A DNA stretch of 64,000 nt, taken from Limnobacter sp. SAORIC-580 (lineage in GTDB: Bacteria; Pseudomonadota; Gammaproteobacteria; Burkholderiales; Burkholderiaceae_B). This document shows, one piece after another, positions 26,691-36,363 of this stretch. The notes beneath the pieces were generated by a model. The model saw nothing but the letters and a program-made list of their open reading frames with translations, was not told where the DNA came from and made no database searches. The stretch covers positions 2,108,001 to 2,172,000 of the forward strand of contig NZ_CP053084.1 of the NCBI RefSeq assembly GCF_013004065.1. The letters are read 5' to 3'. Position numbers and translations under genes: made by a program. Numbering within the stretch: the stretch's first letter is position 1; each line of letters begins with the position of its first letter.

Positions 26691-27590
26691 ATGTGGTTTA
26701 AAAACCTGTTCATCTTTCGCCTTACCAAATGGGAAGAAACCCCCGAGTCGCTGGAAGACAAACTGGCCAAACAAGCCCTGCAAGCCTGCGGTGGCATGGA
26801 CTTGCAAACGCGCGGTTGGGTGGCCCCAAAGGCCGAGGGCGAACCCTTTGTGCACCGAAGCGGCCAGCAGTTGCTGATTTCATTGGGCTTGGAGAAAAAG
26901 CTGTTGCCCAGCACGGTGATCAATCAATTCACCAAAGCGCGCGCAGCGGAAATTGAAGAACGCGAAGGCTACAAGCCCGGCCGCAAGCAGATGAAGGAAA
27001 TCAAGGAAGCCGTGACCGACGAATTGTTGCCACGGGCTTTTGCCATTCGCAGCCGAATCAATGCATGGATAGACCCGCAGGGCAAGTGGCTGGTGATTGA
27101 CGCTGCAAGCCCGGCCAAGGCCGATGAACTGGTCGGCATGCTGATGAAAAGCGTGGAAGGCGTGGCCATGGCTTTGGTCAAAACCAAAATATCGCCCACC
27201 GTGGCCATGACCGCCTGGCTGGCCGAGAACGACAACCCGCCCCCTTTTACCGTGGACCAGGACTGCGAGCTGAAAAGCCGTGGTGAACAGGCCGCCACTG
27301 TGCGCTATGTGAAGCACTCGCTGGAGTCTGAGGAAATTGCAAAGCACATCAAAGGTGGCAAGGACGTGACCAAACTGGCCATGACCTGGGCTGACAAAGT
27401 TTCCTTTGTGCTGCATGAAAACCTGCAGGTGAAACGGGTTGCGCCTTTGGATGTGATTAAGGAACAGGCCGCCCTCAGTGCCGACGACGACGCATTTGAC
27501 TCCGACTTCGCCCTGATGACCGGTGAACTGCGCAAACTGATTCCTGGTTTGATCAATGTACTGGGTGGCGAGCTGACTGGCGCGAATTAA
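26691..27590 (+). CDS. rdgC: Recombination-associated protein RdgC
   Basis: 299 residues beginning MWFKNLFIFRLT, the conserved RdgC N terminus. RdgC forms a ring dimer on DNA and limits RecA loading. Conserved segments include RSGQQLLISLGLEKKLLP, VIDAASPAKADELVG and the QEQAAL-like C-terminal region. Length is standard. I chose the ATG at 26691 by homology over an in-frame upstream start. Confidence 0.92.
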   Translation: MWFKNLFIFRLTKWEETPESLEDKLAKQALQACGGMDLQTRGWVAPKAEGEPFVHRSGQQLLISLGLEKKLLPSTVINQFTKARAAEIEEREGYKPGRKQMKEIKEAVTDELLPRAFAIRSRINAWIDPQGKWLVIDAASPAKADELVGMLMKSVEGVAMALVKTKISPTVAMTAWLAENDNPPPFTVDQDCELKSRGEQAATVRYVKHSLESEEIAKHIKGGKDVTKLAMTWADKVSFVLHENLQVKRVAPLDVIKEQAALSADDDAFDSDFALMTGELRKLIPGLINVLGGELTGAN

Positions 27591-27650
27591 CAAACAACTT
27601 GGTAATTTGCTGACAGTTTTTAAATATTGAGTGCACAAGTGTTAACTTTC

Positions 27651-27681
27651 GCCGCGACGAAATTCAAGATTTCGTTGCGGC
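27651..27681. other. Conserved-looking hairpin between rdgC and the desaturase gene
   Basis: A 12-13 bp stem with one G-T wobble (CCGCGACGAAAT / ATTTCGTTGCGG) and a TCAAG loop, without a clear T-run. It may be an rdgC terminator variant or a leader structure for the desaturase mRNA. Confidence 0.45.
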
Positions 27682-27750
27682 TGTACCTCAACAATCAAGA
27701 ACAATTATTAAATATTTAAATTTGGGTTTTTCGGAAGCGAAATCATCAGT

Positions 27751-28959
27751 ATGATTCCCACATCCTTTGAACCAACTGGTAAAAACCAATCTTCAATGAC
27801 CACACGAGTTGACCCCAACAGCCCGATCCACTGGCCCGGCGCAATCACCCTGTTCGGAACCACCATTGCTGCACTCATTCTTGTACCCGCTTACGCTTGG
27901 TTCAACGACTACAGCACGGCTGCCTGGGTGTCATTTGTGGTGTTGGCCATTCTGAATGGCATTTCGATTACCGCCGGTTACCACCGCCTTTGGGCACACC
28001 GCACCTACGAAGCCCACTGGACCGTGCGCTTCGTGTTGATGTTCTTCGGCACCATGGCTGTACAAAACAGCATTTTGATTTGGGCTTCGGGCCACCGCAC
28101 GCACCACCGCCATGTGGACGACACCGAGCACGACCCCTATTCTGCCAAGCGTGGCTTCTGGTTCTCGCACATGGGCTGGATGATTCGCAAATATGAATCC
28201 GGCAAAGAAGACCTCAGCAACTCGCCTGACCTGCTGAAAGACCCACTGGTGATGTTCCAGCACAAGCACTACACGGCGCTGGCCTTGGGCATCAACTTTC
28301 TGTTCCCTGCCTTGATTGGTTACCTGGTTGGCGACTTGTGGGGCGTGATGCTGCTGGGCGGTTTGCTGCGCCTGGTGTGGTGCCACCAAACCACCTTCTT
28401 CATCAATTCGCTGGCGCACATTTGGGGCCGCCGCCCTTACACCGACGAGAACACCGCGCGCGACAACGATTTCCTGGCGATTTTTACGTACGGTGAGGGT
28501 TATCACAACTACCACCACCTGTTTCAATACGACTATCGCAACGGCATCAAGTGGTTTCACATCGACCCCACCAAATGGCTGATCGCTGGTTTGTCGTTTG
28601 TGGGCTTGACCAAGAACCTGAAGCGCTGCGACAAGTTCGCCATTGAAAAAGCGCGCATCGCGATGCAATTCAAGCGTGCCGAAGAAAAAATGCAGGCACA
28701 GCCCACCGCAATGCATGCGCATGTTGAAGCCATGAAAGCCCGCCTTGCGCAGGAATATGAGCACTACAGCAAGGCCTTGCAAGACTGGGCGAAACTGAAA
28801 GAAGCCTGGTACCAAGACACGAAAAACGCCATCAAGAATGGCGAAACCCTGGCGGCCTACAAAGCCAAATTCAAAGCCATGGAAGTTGAAATGCGCCTGC
28901 AGCGCAAGCGCTTGCAAGCACTGGTTCGCCAGGTTCAAAAACCTGCATTGGCTGCTTGA
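27751..28959 (+). CDS. Membrane acyl-CoA / fatty-acid delta-9-type desaturase
   Basis: Up to 402 residues. The three histidine boxes are HRLWAH, HRTHHRH and HNYHH, with four membrane spans between them. This is the di-iron stearoyl-CoA desaturase type that introduces a cis double bond to adjust membrane fluidity. The C-terminal 110 residues form a charged, probably coiled-coil extension. The start may be the ATG at 27796. It is convergent with the DCC-Coq7 gene. Confidence 0.9.
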   Translation: MIPTSFEPTGKNQSSMTTRVDPNSPIHWPGAITLFGTTIAALILVPAYAWFNDYSTAAWVSFVVLAILNGISITAGYHRLWAHRTYEAHWTVRFVLMFFGTMAVQNSILIWASGHRTHHRHVDDTEHDPYSAKRGFWFSHMGWMIRKYESGKEDLSNSPDLLKDPLVMFQHKHYTALALGINFLFPALIGYLVGDLWGVMLLGGLLRLVWCHQTTFFINSLAHIWGRRPYTDENTARDNDFLAIFTYGEGYHNYHHLFQYDYRNGIKWFHIDPTKWLIAGLSFVGLTKNLKRCDKFAIEKARIAMQFKRAEEKMQAQPTAMHAHVEAMKARLAQEYEHYSKALQDWAKLKEAWYQDTKNAIKNGETLAAYKAKFKAMEVEMRLQRKRLQALVRQVQKPALAA

Positions 28960-28963
28960 GTAG

Positions 28964-29878
28964 TTAGATAAAACGCGCCAAGGTGACTGCAACCTTGGAG
29001 CCTGACCCAACAGCACTTACCCAAAGCCTGGCGATTAAACCGCCGGGCTTTGTTGTTTTTGCGGCGGCCTCGTCGCGGTGCGCGCATTCATCCAGTTGAA
29101 ACTCAATCAACTGCGCTTTCAAATCCTGGTGGGTTCCCAAAGCCGTCAGCTTTTCGATTTGTTCCTGATAGTGCAAGTTCACAAAAGTTTCCACCGCAGC
29201 AATGGTTCGGTACACCGCAACCGGCCCGAACAAGGCTGGCAAAGCCCCGGTGAGGAAGCCTGCAATGCGCCAGGGCACCAACAGCCAGCTTCGGCGAAAT
29301 ACCGGCAGCAACGTGTTCATGGCGTTTAAATGGCGCTGCTCAGTTTGCAGGTGTTCACTGGCAAATGCGCGAACTTCAGGGTTTCTTGAAACAGCCAAAA
29401 TGCCTTTGTAAATCCACACTGCCCCGGTTTCACCGGCGTGGTCAGTGCGAAGGTCAGCCACCAAAGTGGGCGGCAAATGGCTGGTGTCGAATTTCAAAAT
29501 AAAGCGTTGAATGGCAGGGCGAACGGGCAAGAAGCCGTTGTACGCCTTTTCCATGACCCACAACATGCCCGGTACCTTGGCCAGCCATGCCAACACCCGC
29601 CAACCCGGCAACTGCGCCCACACATGCACAAAAGCCGCAGCACCACTGAGCAATTCGCCTTGCGCCGTGCGCGTGTGAAAACGCGCCATGAGCTGTTCTT
29701 TGGGTTGCCCTTGGGGCAGTGGCGTGTCAGGCTTGGAGACATCCACCCAGGCAATGGGCTGATCGGGCGTGATGTTTTGATACACCGCGATTTCACGGCG
29801 GCACATGGGGCATGAACCGTCGAAATACACTTCAACACATTGGGATTGGTTTACAACTTGCGGGTCTTTAACTGCCAT
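28964..29878 (-). CDS. DCC (DUF393) - Coq7 fusion: demethoxyubiquinone hydroxylase with N-terminal thiol-disulphide domain
   Basis: 304 residues. Residues about 15-115 are a DCC/DUF393 module (VYFDGSCPMCRREI, CPMC at 23-26). From about residue 140 the protein is Coq7, a ferritin-like di-iron hydroxylase of ubiquinone synthesis: LRTDHAGETGAVWIYKG, EQRHL, AVETFVNLHYQEQI and DECAHRDEA supply the metal ligands. Normal Coq7 is about 200 residues, so the front part is an added domain. It may deliver electrons or sense redox state. It ends head-on to the desaturase gene. Confidence 0.85.
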   Translation of the reverse strand: MAVKDPQVVNQSQCVEVYFDGSCPMCRREIAVYQNITPDQPIAWVDVSKPDTPLPQGQPKEQLMARFHTRTAQGELLSGAAAFVHVWAQLPGWRVLAWLAKVPGMLWVMEKAYNGFLPVRPAIQRFILKFDTSHLPPTLVADLRTDHAGETGAVWIYKGILAVSRNPEVRAFASEHLQTEQRHLNAMNTLLPVFRRSWLLVPWRIAGFLTGALPALFGPVAVYRTIAAVETFVNLHYQEQIEKLTALGTHQDLKAQLIEFQLDECAHRDEAAAKTTKPGGLIARLWVSAVGSGSKVAVTLARFI

Positions 29879-29919
29879 GACCGTACTGCCTTGATTGAAA
29901 CTGCTTTGGGAAAAACCAC

Positions 29920-30132
29920 TTATCCCAGTTTAACCGTGTACTTCACACCGTCAAACTCGATTACATCGCCACCCACAATTTTCTTGCGCTTCTGGGTTTC
30001 AATTTGGCCGTTGACCAACACATGGCCATCGGCAATCACATTCTTGGCCTCGCCGCCGCTGGACAACCAACCCTGAAACTTCAGGATTTTGTAAAGCTCA
30101 ACGGGTTCTTTGTTGATGATGACTTCGTTCAT
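29920..30132 (-). CDS. S4-domain RNA-binding protein (YbcJ-like)
   Basis: 70 residues that are essentially one S4 RNA-binding fold (LYKILKFQGWLSSGGEAKNVIADGHVLVNGQ...KKIVGGDVIEF). It resembles E. coli YbcJ. I chose the ATG at 30132; an ATG 18 bp upstream is also in frame. It lies between the Coq7 fusion and the GMC oxidoreductase. Confidence 0.85.
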   Translation of the reverse strand: MNEVIINKEPVELYKILKFQGWLSSGGEAKNVIADGHVLVNGQIETQKRKKIVGGDVIEFDGVKYTVKLG

Positions 30133-30167
30133 GGCGTGTATTCCCTGCAATCAATGCCCGAAGTGTA

Positions 30168-31814
30168 TCAGCCTTCGAGTATCCACCTTGCCGCTTTCTC
30201 GGCAATCATCAGCGTGGGGCTGTTGGTGTTGCCGCTGGTAATGGTGGGCATCACACTGGCATCGGCAATGCGCAGGTGCTTCACACCAATCACTCGCAAG
30301 CGGGAATCGACCACAGCAGCGGGGTCGTTGGCCGCACCCATTTTTGCCGTACCCACCGGGTGAAAAATCGTCGTGGCAATGTCGCCTGCCAAACGCACCA
30401 ATTCCTCGTCGGTTTGAAACTCCACGCCGGGCTTGAATTCCTCAGGCTTGTATTTCGCCAAGGCGGGTTGCTGCGCAATATTACGCGTCACCCTGAGGGA
30501 ATCGGCCGCCACTTTCTGGTCTTCCTCAGTGCTGAGGTAATTCGGCGCAATGGCGGGTGCTTCGTCGAACCGACTGCTTTTAATGTGCACCGAACCGCGG
30601 CTGCTGGGGTTGAGGTTGCACACACTGGCCGTGAAGGCATTGAAGTTGTGCAGGGGCTGACCAAATGCAGGCAGGCTCAGCGGCTGCACATGGTACTGAA
30701 TGTTGGGGTATGGCCGGTCGGCGCTGCTTTTGGTGAATGCGCCCAGTTGCGAGGGGGCCATGCTCATGGGGCCGCTGCGCTTAAATACATATTCCATGCC
30801 AATTTGCGCCTTGCCCCACAGGCTATTGGCCAGTGTGTTCAGGGTTTTAACGCCCTGCACTTTGAATACTGCGCGAATTTGCAAATGGTCTTGCAGGTTG
30901 GCACCCACGCCGGGTTTGTCCAGCTTTACCTCAATACCGTGTTGCTGCAGCAGGCTGCCCTGCCCTATGCCCGATAATTCAAGAATTTGTGGCGTGCCAA
31001 TGGCACCCGCACACAGCACGGTTTCACGCACGGCTTTCACCGCCACTTCTTCACCGCCCTTCACTACCAGCGCGCCATTGCACACCAGTTCGCCACTGGC
31101 GTTGCGCTCGATGATTAAATTTTTAACTTGTGCCTGGGTCCACACTGTTAAGTTGGGCCGCTTCATGATTGGGCGCAAGAAGGCTTTGGAGGTGTTCCAC
31201 CGCCAGCCGCTGCGCTGGTTCACTTCAAAGTAGCCCACACCAAAGTTATTGCCACGGTTGAAGTCGTCGCTGGCGGGTATGCCTGCCTGTTGCGCCGCTT
31301 GAGAAAATGCTTCCAGAATTTCCCAACGCAGGCGCTGCTTTTCCACGCGCCACTCACCCTTGCCACTGTGAAACTTTGGCAAGTCTGTGTCAGCCAACTC
31401 GGCATGCGGGTTGTCGTAACGCCAGTTGCTTTCATGCGCTAGAAAATCTTGCAAACAATTGTTCCAGTTCCAGGCCTCGTCGCCGGTTTGGGCAGCCCAG
31501 CTTTCATAATCGCGGGCCTGGCCACGCATGTAGATCATGCCGTTGATGCTGGAGCAACCACCCAAGGTTTTGCCACGGGGGTAAATCAGGGCGCGGCCGT
31601 TCAGGCCGGCATCGGGCTCGGTGCGAAAGCGCCAATCGGTGCGGGGGTTGTCGATGCAATACAGGTAACCCACAGGAATGTGGATCCAGTGGTAGTTGTC
31701 TTTACCGCCCGCTTCCAGCAACAGCACTGAATTGTTGGGGTTGGCACTGAGCCGGTTGGCCATCAAGGCCCCAGCTGTGCCCGCCCCCACTACGATGTAA
31801 TCAAAAGTCCGCAT
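30168..31814 (-). CDS. GMC-family oxidoreductase (choline-dehydrogenase-like)
   Basis: 548 residues. The N-terminal FAD motif is YIVVGAGTAGALMANRLS, and the GMC signatures PRGKTLGGCSSINGMIYMRG and GAIGTPQILELSGIG are present. The C-terminal catalytic His region is FHPVGTAKMG with the late NTNSPTLMIAEKAA motif. These flavoenzymes oxidise alcohols. No BetB neighbour is present, so it is probably a general alcohol dehydrogenase rather than BetA. The start was placed at MRTFDYIVVG. Confidence 0.9.
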   Translation of the reverse strand: MRTFDYIVVGAGTAGALMANRLSANPNNSVLLLEAGGKDNYHWIHIPVGYLYCIDNPRTDWRFRTEPDAGLNGRALIYPRGKTLGGCSSINGMIYMRGQARDYESWAAQTGDEAWNWNNCLQDFLAHESNWRYDNPHAELADTDLPKFHSGKGEWRVEKQRLRWEILEAFSQAAQQAGIPASDDFNRGNNFGVGYFEVNQRSGWRWNTSKAFLRPIMKRPNLTVWTQAQVKNLIIERNASGELVCNGALVVKGGEEVAVKAVRETVLCAGAIGTPQILELSGIGQGSLLQQHGIEVKLDKPGVGANLQDHLQIRAVFKVQGVKTLNTLANSLWGKAQIGMEYVFKRSGPMSMAPSQLGAFTKSSADRPYPNIQYHVQPLSLPAFGQPLHNFNAFTASVCNLNPSSRGSVHIKSSRFDEAPAIAPNYLSTEEDQKVAADSLRVTRNIAQQPALAKYKPEEFKPGVEFQTDEELVRLAGDIATTIFHPVGTAKMGAANDPAAVVDSRLRVIGVKHLRIADASVMPTITSGNTNSPTLMIAEKAARWILEG

Positions 31815-32033
31815 GTTTACCCCGAATCGATTACCCAATAGTAACCAGCCCACAAATTGGATTGAACCCCGCGTTGCTGCAATCGACTTGGGGTTTTCCA
31901 GAGTTTTGCAAAAAAGTTAAAGATGTCTTGATCAATCGCCTGTGCTTATGACCATTCCAAACATGTCAGAATCACACTCAATTCCTTTACAATCGACTGT
32001 TTCGCATTAACTACCCTGCCCGAGGTTTCTAAA

Positions 32034-34223
32034 ATGACAGAACGCACCACCGTGCATGGCTTGAAAGTAGCCACACCCCTGTACAACTTCATCAACAATG
32101 AAGTGCTGCCCGGCACCGGCATTGATCAGGCTGCCTACTGGAAAGGCTTCGACGAAATCGTCAGCACACTGGCCCCGAAAAACGCCGCCCTGCTGGCCGA
32201 GCGCGACCGCATTCAGCTGGAAATGGACGCCTGGCACAAAGCCAACCCCGGCCCCATCGCCGACATGGCCGCCTACCAAGAATTTTTGAAAAAGATTGGC
32301 TACCTGGTTGAGCAGCCTGCCAAAGTGCAAGCCACCACCGCCAATGTAGACAGCGAACTGGCCACCCAAGCTGGCCCCCAGTTGGTAGTTCCAATTTTGA
32401 ATGCACGCTACGCCTTGAATGCTGCGAACGCACGTTGGGGCAGCCTGTACGATGCACTGTACGGCACCGATGTAATTTCTGAAGAAGGCGGTGCAGAACG
32501 CGCTGGCGGCTACAACCCCGTGCGCGGTGCAAAAGTAATCGAGTTTGCACGCAACTTTTTGGATCAGTCTTTCCCATTGGAAGGCGCATCACACAAAGAC
32601 GCCACTGGCTACGCCATTGCAGGTGGCAAGCTGCAAGTTGCCTTGAAGAACGGCAGCACCGTTGGCCTGAAAAACGCCGCACAACTGGTGGGTTACCAGG
32701 GCGACGCCGCAGCACCTTCATCGGTATTGCTGGTGAACAACGGCATTCACGCCGACATCATTATTAACCGCGCAACACCGATTGGTTCAAGCGACGCAGC
32801 CGGTGTGGCCGACGTGGTGCTGGAAGCAGCGCTGTCTACCATTCTGGATTTGGAAGACTCTGTTGCTGCCGTAGACGCTGAAGACAAAATTGTGGCCTAC
32901 AAAAACTGGCTGGGTATTTTGAAAGGCACCCTCACAGAAAGCGTGAGCAAAGGTGGCAAAACCTTCACACGTGGCTTGAATGCTGACCGCGTGTACACCG
33001 GCGTGAATGGCGAGAAAGTGACCATGCATGGCCGCAGCATGTTGTTCTTGCGCAATGTGGGCCACCTGATGACCAACCCCGCAATTTTGTGGGGCGGTGA
33101 CAAAGAAATTCCCGAAGGCATTATGGACGCGATTGTGACCACCACGATTGCGCTACACGACCTGAAAGGCAATGGCGTTAACGGTATTCGCAACAGCCGC
33201 AAAGGTTCGGTTTACATCGTGAAGCCGAAAATGCACGGCCCTGTTGAAGTGGGCTTTGCTGCTGAATTGTTCACCCATGTAGAAAAGCTGCTGGGCCTGC
33301 CCGACAGCACCGTGAAGCTGGGCATTATGGACGAGGAGCGCCGCACGTCTGTTAACTTGAAGGCTTGTATTGCTGCCGCAGCCAGCCGTGTTGCTTTCAT
33401 CAACACTGGCTTCTTGGACCGCACTGGCGACGAAATGCACACTGCAATGCACGCAGGCGCCATGATTCGCAAAGCCGACATGAAGAGCAGCGCATGGATT
33501 ACCGCCTACGAGCGCAACAACGTGCTGGTTGGTTTGAGCTGTGGCCTGAAAGGCCGCGCACAGATTGGTAAAGGCATGTGGGCCATGCCCGACCTGATGA
33601 AAGCCATGCTGGAACAGAAAATTGGCCACCCCAAAGCCGGTGCCAACACCGCCTGGGTTCCAAGCCCAACTGCTGCAACATTGCACGCCATGCACTACCA
33701 CCAGGTTAGCGTGGCCGCTGTTCAAGCCGAGCTGGAAAAGATTGATGCCGACGCAGAACGCCCAGGCATTTTGGCCAATCTGTTGCAAGTGCCAGTGGCC
33801 ACCAACACCAACTGGAGCGATGCAGAAAAGCAGCAAGAACTGGACAACAACGCCCAAGGTATTTTGGGCTATGTGGTTCGCTGGGTTGACCAGGGTGTGG
33901 GTTGCTCCAAGGTGCCCGACATCAACAACGTGGGCCTGATGGAAGACCGCGCCACACTGCGTATTTCCAGCCAGCACATTGCCAACTGGATTCACCACGG
34001 CATTGTGAGCAAAGAGCAAGTGATGGAAACCATGAAGCGCATGGCCGCTGTGGTTGACCAGCAAAACGCTGGCGACCCCGCGTACAAGCCCATGGCTGGC
34101 AACTTTGAAACATCCGCCGCATTCAAGGCCGCATGCGACCTGGTGTTCAAAGGCATGGAACAACCTGCCGGTTACACCGAGCCACTGCTGCACGCATGGC
34201 GCTTGAAGGTGAAAGCTGCTTGA
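32034..34223 (+). CDS. glcB: Malate synthase G
   Basis: 729 residues, the length of isoform G. It condenses glyoxylate with acetyl-CoA in the glyoxylate cycle. Visible landmarks are [27 protein letters not shown], the [12 protein letters not shown] segment, [11 protein letters not shown] and [12 protein letters not shown]. The gene stands alone with a strong terminator 25 bp after its stop. Confidence 0.95.
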   Translation: MTERTTVHGLKVATPLYNFINNEVLPGTGIDQAAYWKGFDEIVSTLAPKNAALLAERDRIQLEMDAWHKANPGPIADMAAYQEFLKKIGYLVEQPAKVQATTANVDSELATQAGPQLVVPILNARYALNAANARWGSLYDALYGTDVISEEGGAERAGGYNPVRGAKVIEFARNFLDQSFPLEGASHKDATGYAIAGGKLQVALKNGSTVGLKNAAQLVGYQGDAAAPSSVLLVNNGIHADIIINRATPIGSSDAAGVADVVLEAALSTILDLEDSVAAVDAEDKIVAYKNWLGILKGTLTESVSKGGKTFTRGLNADRVYTGVNGEKVTMHGRSMLFLRNVGHLMTNPAILWGGDKEIPEGIMDAIVTTTIALHDLKGNGVNGIRNSRKGSVYIVKPKMHGPVEVGFAAELFTHVEKLLGLPDSTVKLGIMDEERRTSVNLKACIAAAASRVAFINTGFLDRTGDEMHTAMHAGAMIRKADMKSSAWITAYERNNVLVGLSCGLKGRAQIGKGMWAMPDLMKAMLEQKIGHPKAGANTAWVPSPTAATLHAMHYHQVSVAAVQAELEKIDADAERPGILANLLQVPVATNTNWSDAEKQQELDNNAQGILGYVVRWVDQGVGCSKVPDINNVGLMEDRATLRISSQHIANWIHHGIVSKEQVMETMKRMAAVVDQQNAGDPAYKPMAGNFETSAAFKAACDLVFKGMEQPAGYTEPLLHAWRLKVKAA

Positions 34224-34247
34224 GTTGATTAAGTAGTTTGATTTGAG

Positions 34248-34280
34248 AAAGCCAGGTGCTGAAAAGTGCCTGGCTTTTTT
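34248..34280 (+). terminator. Rho-independent terminator of glcB
   Basis: AAAGCCAGG (34248-34256) pairs with CCTGGCTTT (34269-34277), and the run of T continues to 34280. Confidence 0.85.
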
Positions 34281-34310
34281 GTTGAAACCTAACCCGTAGT
34301 AGGTAGCATT

Positions 34311-34339
34311 TTGACAGTACAACACCTTGCCTCTACATT
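34311..34339 (+). promoter_or_regulatory. Consensus-like sigma-70 promoter of the NlpC/P60 gene
   Basis: TTGACA (34311-34316), a 17-bp spacer and TACATT (34334-34339), 30 bp upstream of the start codon with an AAGGAG ribosome-binding site. Confidence 0.75.
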
Positions 34340-34369
34340 GCTTTTCCAGATTAAAAAAGGAGAAGCTGA

Positions 34370-34840
34370 ATGCAAGAGCATGTTGCCCAAACTGGCAAGG
34401 GTATTGCCCACCGTGCCGACAAGGTGTTTGAAATTATGGAAGGCAAGCCCTACAAATGGGGCGGTAAAAAAACAAACGGATTTGATTGTTCCGGGTTCGT
34501 CGCCTATGTGTTTGAACAACTCTTCCCAGAACGCGCTGCTGCCTTTAGAACTAACGTTGCGGGCTATATGGCATCGCCTCATTTTGAACAGGTTGACACA
34601 CCACAGGCTGGCGACTTGATCATATTTCCGGAACAAGTCACTGGACCTTACAAAGGGGTCAATCACATTGGCATTGTTCAAAACGAACACGGCTGGGTGG
34701 GTTCGCAAAGTTCTACCGGTGTCAGCTTCGTGTTGTTCTCAAAACCGGGATATTGGTCCAAGCGACCGAAATACTTTCTGCGCTACAAATATTCGTCCAC
34801 GCAGGCCATCGCGAGTTATCTGCAAAGTATCGGTCAATAA
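34370..34840 (+). CDS. Signal-less NlpC/P60 peptidoglycan amidase-like protein
   Basis: 156 residues that form a single NlpC/P60 papain-like domain: catalytic Cys40 in GFDCSGF and His99 in NHIGI. It has no signal peptide, which is unusual for a housekeeping wall hydrolase. It is followed 10 bp later by a gene for a secreted protein, the arrangement typical of type VI amidase effectors (Tae) and periplasmic immunity proteins (Tai). No T6SS gene is in the window, so the function is inferred. It could also be a phage-type or cytoplasmic enzyme. Confidence 0.75.
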   Translation: MQEHVAQTGKGIAHRADKVFEIMEGKPYKWGGKKTNGFDCSGFVAYVFEQLFPERAAAFRTNVAGYMASPHFEQVDTPQAGDLIIFPEQVTGPYKGVNHIGIVQNEHGWVGSQSSTGVSFVLFSKPGYWSKRPKYFLRYKYSSTQAIASYLQSIGQ

Positions 34841-34850
34841 GGAAATGGAC

Positions 34851-35390
34851 ATGATTAAATTTGCTTTCGCCGCAACGCTGATGCTAGGCCTTACATCGAC
34901 TCACGCTTCAGAGAACTCAACCGCTGATTTGCTGAAGGCTTGGATATTGCTGGAAGTTCGCTGCCCGATTGGATGTTTTGAAACCACGACCAATCAATTC
35001 AAACCGCAGATTGGAAAGAGTATCGATTTAAAAGCAGCACAAAATAAAACATCGCCAGTGGGTGCCTGCGCTAAGGGGCACTTGCACTTTGTGCTTGAAG
35101 AACTGCCGTTGAAAGATGTGCTGACTCGAATGAATACCACCCTACCTCCAGAGGCTGTAGATAGCCAAGGCAAGCCCTTGCAGTTTTCACTGGAGAACAC
35201 AGACCTCGGATTTTCTGCTTACGGTGAGCAGCTAACCGTGGTTAAAACTGGAGTTTTGGAATGTAAAGACCCTGCCTGGAAAGGGAAATGGGAGCAGAGA
35301 AAGTTTGTGGTGTCGATTGACGCGCACCGAATGGTGACGCTGGAGGAAGATGGAGCGTTGGGGGTTTATTACGCTTTAAAGAACAAATAA
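34851..35390 (+). CDS. Secreted protein paired with the NlpC/P60 gene (putative immunity protein)
   Basis: 179 residues. A signal peptide (MIKFAFAATLMLGLTSTHA) leads to a mature domain with four cysteines in two pairs (CPIGC early, then single Cys later). I recognise no family. I chose the ATG at 34851 because AAGGAA then lies 6 bp upstream. The 10-bp spacing from the amidase-like gene implies one transcript. A periplasmic inhibitor or partner of that enzyme is the simplest reading. Confidence 0.65.
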   Translation: MIKFAFAATLMLGLTSTHASENSTADLLKAWILLEVRCPIGCFETTTNQFKPQIGKSIDLKAAQNKTSPVGACAKGHLHFVLEELPLKDVLTRMNTTLPPEAVDSQGKPLQFSLENTDLGFSAYGEQLTVVKTGVLECKDPAWKGKWEQRKFVVSIDAHRMVTLEEDGALGVYYALKNK

Positions 35391-35435
35391 AACGCTGAGC
35401 GGTTGATTGATTAGTGATAAGCATGTCTATAAAAT

Positions 35436-35452
35436 ATACCAATATTTGGTAT
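35436..35452. promoter_or_regulatory. ParD operator palindrome
   Basis: ATACCAA-TAT-TTGGTAT has perfect 7-bp arms and ends 12 bp before the parD ATG. It is a typical autoregulatory site of a type II toxin-antitoxin operon. Confidence 0.65.
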
Positions 35453-35464
35453 CGGAGGCCTCCC

Positions 35465-35704
35465 ATGGCTAAAAACACAAGTGTTTCTCTTGGCCCACAT
35501 TTTGATCAATTCATTGCATCACAGGTCCAGAATGGCCGCTATGGCTCGGCCAGCGAAGTGGTCAGAGCAGGGCTACGTTTGCTGGAAGAAAACGAAACTC
35601 AGCTGACGCAACTGCGTCGCCTACTGGAGGAAGGCGAGCAAAGCGGACTTTCCGACTATTCTTACGACGATCTAATTTCGCAGCTGGACAAAGAAGCGGA
35701 ATGA
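35465..35704 (+). CDS. parD: ParD-family antitoxin
   Basis: 79 residues. The N-terminal ribbon-helix-helix (NTSVSLGPHFDQFIASQVQNGRYGSASEVVRAGLRLLEE) is followed by an acidic tail that binds the toxin. GGAGG lies 7 bp before the ATG. It overlaps the toxin start by 4 bp (ATGA). It probably represses its own operon at the palindrome just upstream. Confidence 0.9.
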   Translation: MAKNTSVSLGPHFDQFIASQVQNGRYGSASEVVRAGLRLLEENETQLTQLRRLLEEGEQSGLSDYSYDDLISQLDKEAE

Positions 35705-35997
35705 CAAAGCCATTCCTTCTGACTGTCGCGGCCCGCAACGACCTATTGAATATTGCTCGCTTTACTGCAAAACGCTGGGGAAACCCGCAACGAAACAAAT
35801 ATCTAAAACAACTCGACGACACTTTTCGGTTACTTGCTCGCCAACCAGAAATCGGTATCGATGCATCGGGAATAAAGCCCGGATACAGAAAATTCGTGCT
35901 CGGTAGCCATGTCATTTTCTACCGCGATGGAAGCAATTCAAAAGTCGTAGTGGTTCGTGTGTTCCATCACCGCATGGATGTGGATAGTCACCTTTAA
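35701..35997 (+). CDS. parE: ParE-family toxin
   Basis: 98 residues of the RelE/ParE fold: LTVAARNDLLNIARFTAKRWG at the N terminus, then YRKFVLGSHVIFYRDG and VVVVRVFHHRMD at the end, the conserved ParE core. ParE toxins poison DNA gyrase. The frame is intact with no sign of decay, so the module looks functional. Confidence 0.9.
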   Translation: MTKPFLLTVAARNDLLNIARFTAKRWGNPQRNKYLKQLDDTFRLLARQPEIGIDASGIKPGYRKFVLGSHVIFYRDGSNSKVVVVRVFHHRMDVDSHL

Positions 35998-36093
35998 GCT
36001 TCTTTCAACGAGGCTTGTTGCTATTTAGCTTGCGCAAACGAGATACTCGAAAAGCAAAAAAGTACGGCAGTAAATATTGATCGCATATGAATT

Positions 36094-36363
36094 TCAGGAA
36101 GTATGTTGGACAATTAATTTATAGATGCGTTTAAACAGAACGCCAAGCAATAAGCTACCAAAGGCACCAACTAAAAACCAAATCCCGAAGAAGCCAAGAG
36201 CGTATTGGTAATCAACGGTACTGCCTGGGAAATAAAACTCAAGCTGTGCGTTGTGTAACAGGCCGATAAACAACATAGCGCAAGCAAGGGCTACTCCACA
36301 TGCAATCGACACAATCAATCCTTTGTGGCTTATTAGTTTCACCAGCCTGACTGATAAGTTCAT
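36094..36363 (-). CDS. Small two-helix membrane protein
   Basis: 89 residues with two transmembrane helices (ISHKGLIVSIACGVALACAM region and FFGIWFLVGAFGSLLLGVLF). No family recognised. The ATGA overlap with the upstream secreted-protein gene shows that they form an operon. Confidence 0.6.
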   Translation of the reverse strand: MNLSVRLVKLISHKGLIVSIACGVALACAMLFIGLLHNAQLEFYFPGSTVDYQYALGFFGIWFLVGAFGSLLLGVLFKRIYKLIVQHTS

